Part shown: piece by piece, positions 31,253 through 34,874 of the stretch | Layout: each line of letters begins with the position of its first letter | Position numbering within the stretch: the first letter of the stretch is position 1 | Assembly: GCA_036897485.1 (NCBI GenBank) | Contig: JAYMTF010000502.1 | Coordinates: 1 to 34,874, forward strand | Direction of reading: 5' to 3' | DNA length: 34,874 nt | DNA from: Pelargonium nanum | Taxonomy: Eukaryota > Streptophyta > Magnoliopsida > Geraniales > Geraniaceae | Program-made: the position numbers and the translations under genes | Notes under the pieces: model-generated | Databases searched by the model: none | Seen by the model: the letters and a program-made list of their open reading frames with translations, nothing else | Told to the model about the DNA's origin: nothing

Positions 31253-32992
31253 AGTTTAACTGGCTTCATTGGATTTTCACACAGAGAGCAGCTGATATAT
31301 AAACTTTTGATTTCATCTTGTACTAAGATGTTTTTATTTCCAGGTAGGTTTGTACTTCTTTTCTGAGATTGGAGCTTGTAGCTTCTTAGAGCTTTGAAAG
31401 TTAAAACTGCTAAAGAGAATTGTAGCTTGTTTCAATATCTGATAAAATTTCCAAAAGGCTTCAACAATTTGTTTTAACTTCATTGAAGTTGTGAAGTTCT
31501 GTATTATTACTATTATTACTTACCACTATGTTGAAGATCAAAGATTCAAAACTTCTAATAACCTTTTATTGCTTCCACAACAGAAAAGGAAGTGATGACC
31601 TAAATTTCCAGGACAAAAAGCTCCTTCATAAGCCATATTTATTTGTTTGAATCGAAAGACCGACTCATGCGATAGTAGGCGCAAAATCTACTTCTTTATG
31701 CAACATTTAAATGTCTCCCAAAGAACCAAAAATACACAGACCCACCATTATCTGGCGAAAAGAGATAATCAGGAAGGGAAAGGAGAAATGAGGAGAAATC
31801 AACAGTGCCGCTTAAGAACAGAGGTAGTCGTCGCCCTAAATCATCAACGGCGAAAACTAAGAATAATCACTGAAACTTAAAACATGCACAGCAATATTTT
31901 AGTCTTCAATAACTAGTTATCATCTAAAAGTATGCATCTATGTCTGTCTATAGCTCAATGCAAGTACAAGCAAAGAGAATTTCAAATAGGCTGAAAATAT
32001 CTAGCATAATGGTAAGAACAATAGGTGGGGATGGTAACTCCACAAAGCCTGGTTCAAGGCACCTTGTAGACAATAAGATTCTTCGGCTCCCCTATTCTTC
32101 CTCCATGTTGCTTACCTAGCAAAAGATGGAAAATCAGATAGGATGAGAATGAGACACAAGATAAAAATGGTAAAGCACTAGAGGGAAATAAACGAGAGGT
32201 AGGGCGAGTTATCGCATGAATCTTGTAATTCAGAAAGGTTTAGGATACGTAAGATTCACATGGGGAAAACATTTGTTTTCCAAAGAAAAGGACAAATAAC
32301 AAAGAATAATTATTGATCTCCGTAATGTGCCATAATAACCTATATTCCTCATCCTAATAGCTATTTGTATGGATGATAAGACAAAGGTAAGCAAAACCAG
32401 TAAATAAGACTATAACTGAATCCATCAATCTCCCACATCCAGTACTTATACACCAATCCAGTCATATGAGAGCAAAATGTAATTATAACATCCCAAACAT
32501 ATAGTCATTTGCAATCATTTCAACATGATAGAAAAAAAAATAGCTATAGCACATCCTTCCAGAATGAGGAGGCAACACATATTTGGGAGGAAAAAAAAGT
32601 GAGGGAGTGGGTTAGATGAGCTTTATGAGATTGAAACTATAATTACTTCATAGTAGCTTTATAACACTGAACATCATATTACTTCAAGCTCACTACTACT
32701 CTAATGCCATCATTGAACCAACTACATGGGGTCTAGAGCACCAACCAATGAAACATCCAATTTGCAGAGAAAGTAATCATCAAATGCTAAACTCATACCC
32801 TCAACTACAATCATGTTTCACATAATCACTTCTATAATTCGTGTAGATATGATTCAACAACTAGGTTATAAAATGACACAAATTTTAGTTCTCGCTAGAT
32901 ATTTATATGACATTACTAGGTTATAAAACAAGCTTTATGCTAATCAAAATCAGAATGAAGGAAATATTGTACCATTGTATAGGACTGGGGCC
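31253..32992. other. Spacer between two convergent genes
   Basis: This holds the 3' flanks of the small membrane protein gene (plus) and the EAR-motif gene (minus). On the minus strand, 32052-32117 contains an acceptor-like ctag and a short frame reading HGGRIGEPKNLIVYKVP then stop, which might be a second exon of the EAR-motif gene, although no GT-AG join gives that frame. The rest (32120-32900) is AT-rich with nothing recognisable. Confidence 0.35.
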
Positions 32993-33562
32993 TTACTTCC
33001 AACCAAAAGAGAGTGAATCACATCTCTTGTCATCCGAATTGTGCCCGGAAGCTGCACGAGCCAGCGCCTTCGATCCCGTGCCGAGTTGCAACCAATCACC
33101 ATCATCCACTTTCTCCTTCCCCTTGTCTTCTCTACTGGAGCTCCTCCTCTTGCTCGCCCCTTCGCCGCCAAAGGCATCGCCTTTCGCACTCCCGAGACCC
33201 CCATTGCCTCCATAGCCAAAACCCAAATTAGTTTTCACTTCCTCACACTCATTCTCAGCCTCCAAATCAATAATGGTCCTACTCTCACCCCCAAATTGAG
33301 CACAACCCTCCACATCTCCTTCAGAAGCCGGAAAGTTAAGATCAAAACCCAACTCTGGTTTCTCCTTCTCAGCCTCATCAGCTCCAATTTCTCCGACCAA
33401 AAACCCACCGGCAGGCTTGTCGAGCAAACCCAGTTCTTCAAAACCATTAACTTTCTTCTTCTCCGTCACTTCCATGGAAGATTTGTGGTCCTCTTCGCTT
33501 GAATCGCTGAGCCTCGGTTTCTTGGACATCACATTCTGGGAATCAGAGAGCTCTTGATTCAT
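32993..33562 (-). CDS. Acidic nuclear-type protein with DLNxxP (EAR) motif, function unknown
   Basis: 189 residues from the ATG at 33560-33562. Near the N terminus is a basic patch SKKPRLS (13-19), a possible nuclear signal. Residues 71-80 read LGFDLNFPAS, containing FDLNFP (73-78). This fits the DLNxxP form of the EAR repression motif that recruits TOPLESS-type corepressors. A glycine-rich stretch (FGYGGNGGLG) and a basic Ser/Arg patch (KRRSSSRED) follow, and DWLQLGTG lies near the C terminus. There is no DNA-binding domain, so it is more likely an adaptor than a transcription factor (inference). The stop is formed by the TAA of GGAAGTAAGG, which is also a good 5' splice site, so the true C terminus may lie in a downstream exon. 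Composition and length suggest a real gene; the family is not identified. Confidence 0.65.
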   Translation of the reverse strand: MNQELSDSQNVMSKKPRLSDSSEEDHKSSMEVTEKKKVNGFEELGLLDKPAGGFLVGEIGADEAEKEKPELGFDLNFPASEGDVEGCAQFGGESRTIIDLEAENECEEVKTNLGFGYGGNGGLGSAKGDAFGGEGASKRRSSSREDKGKEKVDDGDWLQLGTGSKALARAASGHNSDDKRCDSLSFGWK

Positions 33563-34874
33563 AGTGAACTAGCATTAACGGCTAGAGGTTTGTGAAGAGG
33601 GAATTGAGGGTTTGAGGAAGGGGAGAATTAGAGGGTTTTGTTTGGAGAGATTAAGGAAAGTTGGTGGTGCTTCCATTGACTATGATAGGAGATTTTGTTC
33701 CTAAATCAAACGGCATATATATAGGACCAGAGAGTCTCAGGAAAGGAAGGCGACGAGATTCAATTTTCAGATACGGAGAGAGAATTTTATTTTTTCTTCT
33801 CTTTATTATTGTTTTTTCAACTCGTGTGTATAATTTTCAGCCTAAACTGATGTGTTTTGTCTTTTTTATTTTTTATTTTATACTAGTTTGTGCAATGGCA
33901 GACCCAGAAATTTGGTGAGAAGGGGCACAAAAATTTTCAATAATTATAATACCATGAATTTTGTATGATAAAATTATTCTAAAGATATTGAATATAATAT
34001 TTATATACCAAAAGTATAAAACTTAGATACGAATTCATAATTACATTATCAGTTACAATAACAAAAAAATTAAATTCGTTATACGTACAGGTACTAAGCA
34101 AAAGATTCTATACACAAAACTATAAAATTTGTCATAGGTGTTCTCATACTTGAACTTAGGGTCACATCTGAAAGTTTAAAAACATGAATAACACCAAATT
34201 AAATAAGATAGTATCCGATTTTAAGCTCATTTTGTAAGAGATAAATTTTGGTTCAGACAAACTCTTCACTTCTAATCATAAATTTCAAAAATCAATAAAT
34301 TAAATACAAGAGATTAGTGCATCTTAAGATACCTTTCTGGAAATGAAGTTCATAGATGCTAAAACACGATGGAGTGAGATTAAACAAATAACAAAAGAAA
34401 TATATTTGAATTGATGGTTGAACTATTGGTTTTGTTAGCTGAGGAATAGGCATTTTAAAAAGATAAAAGGGGAAAGTGGTTTCATTTTTATTTTAAATGA
34501 ATTAATAAAATGAGTAATTACTGATGGACCCACTGTGCTTAACATGTTTTTCAACTAGCAAGTCTAAGGTTTATCGGTGAACTTTGGCATACCATGTACT
34601 TTCAAAACGTTGCACCGTAAGCACTTTTGGACGAAAAATGGTCAAAATCGTTATCATGTGCGTTGCACATGATGTCTTTATTTTGAAATTGCAAAAATGA
34701 CCTTACCTCCATTAACATCTTATTATTCCTCCTCTCATCACCTACCACTGTAAACATCATCCCTTCCTCTTTTTAATCCCACCACTACCACCACCATTGC
34801 CACTTCTCCAGATTTTCACGTGCCTCCATCTCCACCAACACAAAAGCTCCATCTCCACCACTCAAATTTCAAAC
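33563..34874. other. Upstream region of the EAR-motif gene and repeat-like spacer
   Basis: 33563-33900 probably holds the leader and promoter. At 33895-33945 the words gcagacccagaaatttggtg and aggggcacaaaaattttcaa resemble a boundary common in plant non-autonomous transposons. At 34560-34700 another repeat-like block carries a perfect hairpin (34653-34673). The final 130 bases are CT- and ACC-rich. No coding gene can be supported. Confidence 0.35.

Noticed and set aside
33041..33502. 153-codon plus-strand open frame
   Set aside because: Antisense shadow of the EAR-motif gene. The minus frame has a sensible start, the DLNFP motif and a coherent composition.

Overview
This is nuclear DNA from a flowering plant, most likely a eudicot and perhaps a rosid tree (inference). 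The genes have many short exons with GT-AG introns, the spacers are AT-rich, and the coding regions match well-known plant families. There is no prokaryotic organisation, CRISPR array or operon. Gene models were assembled by eye from splice sites and reading-frame continuity.

Layout. (1) 1-6246, minus: the 5' half of a class XI myosin gene of the XI-F/XI-J type. Fourteen exons of the motor domain are visible and the gene runs off the left edge. (2) 6247-10475: spacer holding a SINE-like insertion with a 10-bp target-site duplication, a 3 x 20-bp tandem repeat, an intact nuclear tRNA-Arg(CCU) gene, and a decayed piece of plastid DNA (rps12 exon 2 plus the start of its group II intron). (3) 10476-18588, minus: a complete 27-exon ERECTA receptor-kinase gene, 988 codons plus stop. 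(4) 18589-24130: long AT-rich spacer with the ERECTA upstream region and a 287-bp inverted-repeat element. (5) 24131-28246, minus: a broken relic of the chloroplast thylakoid copper ATPase PAA2/HMA8. Its exon remnants are still in gene order, and its former introns contain LTR-type and SINE-type debris. (6) 28467-29814, plus: an intact three-exon YLMG2-type YGGT-family gene, head-to-head with the PAA2 relic. (7) 30914-31252, plus: a small three-pass membrane protein of unknown function. (8) 32993-33562, minus: an acidic protein with a DLNxxP (EAR-type) motif. (9) 33563-34874: spacer with repeat-like sequence.

The genes are independent eukaryotic loci and form no joint pathway. The most informative feature is the dead PAA2 copy beside an intact YLMG2. 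From memory, these two genes are also neighbours in Arabidopsis (At5g21930 and At5g21920). The window may therefore be a duplicated block in which PAA2 was lost and YLMG2 kept. I found no convincing new multi-gene system. The best leads are that relic locus, a Gly-to-Ala change at a normally invariant kinase position in ERECTA, the EAR-motif gene with an ambiguous 3' end, and the plastid DNA insertion.
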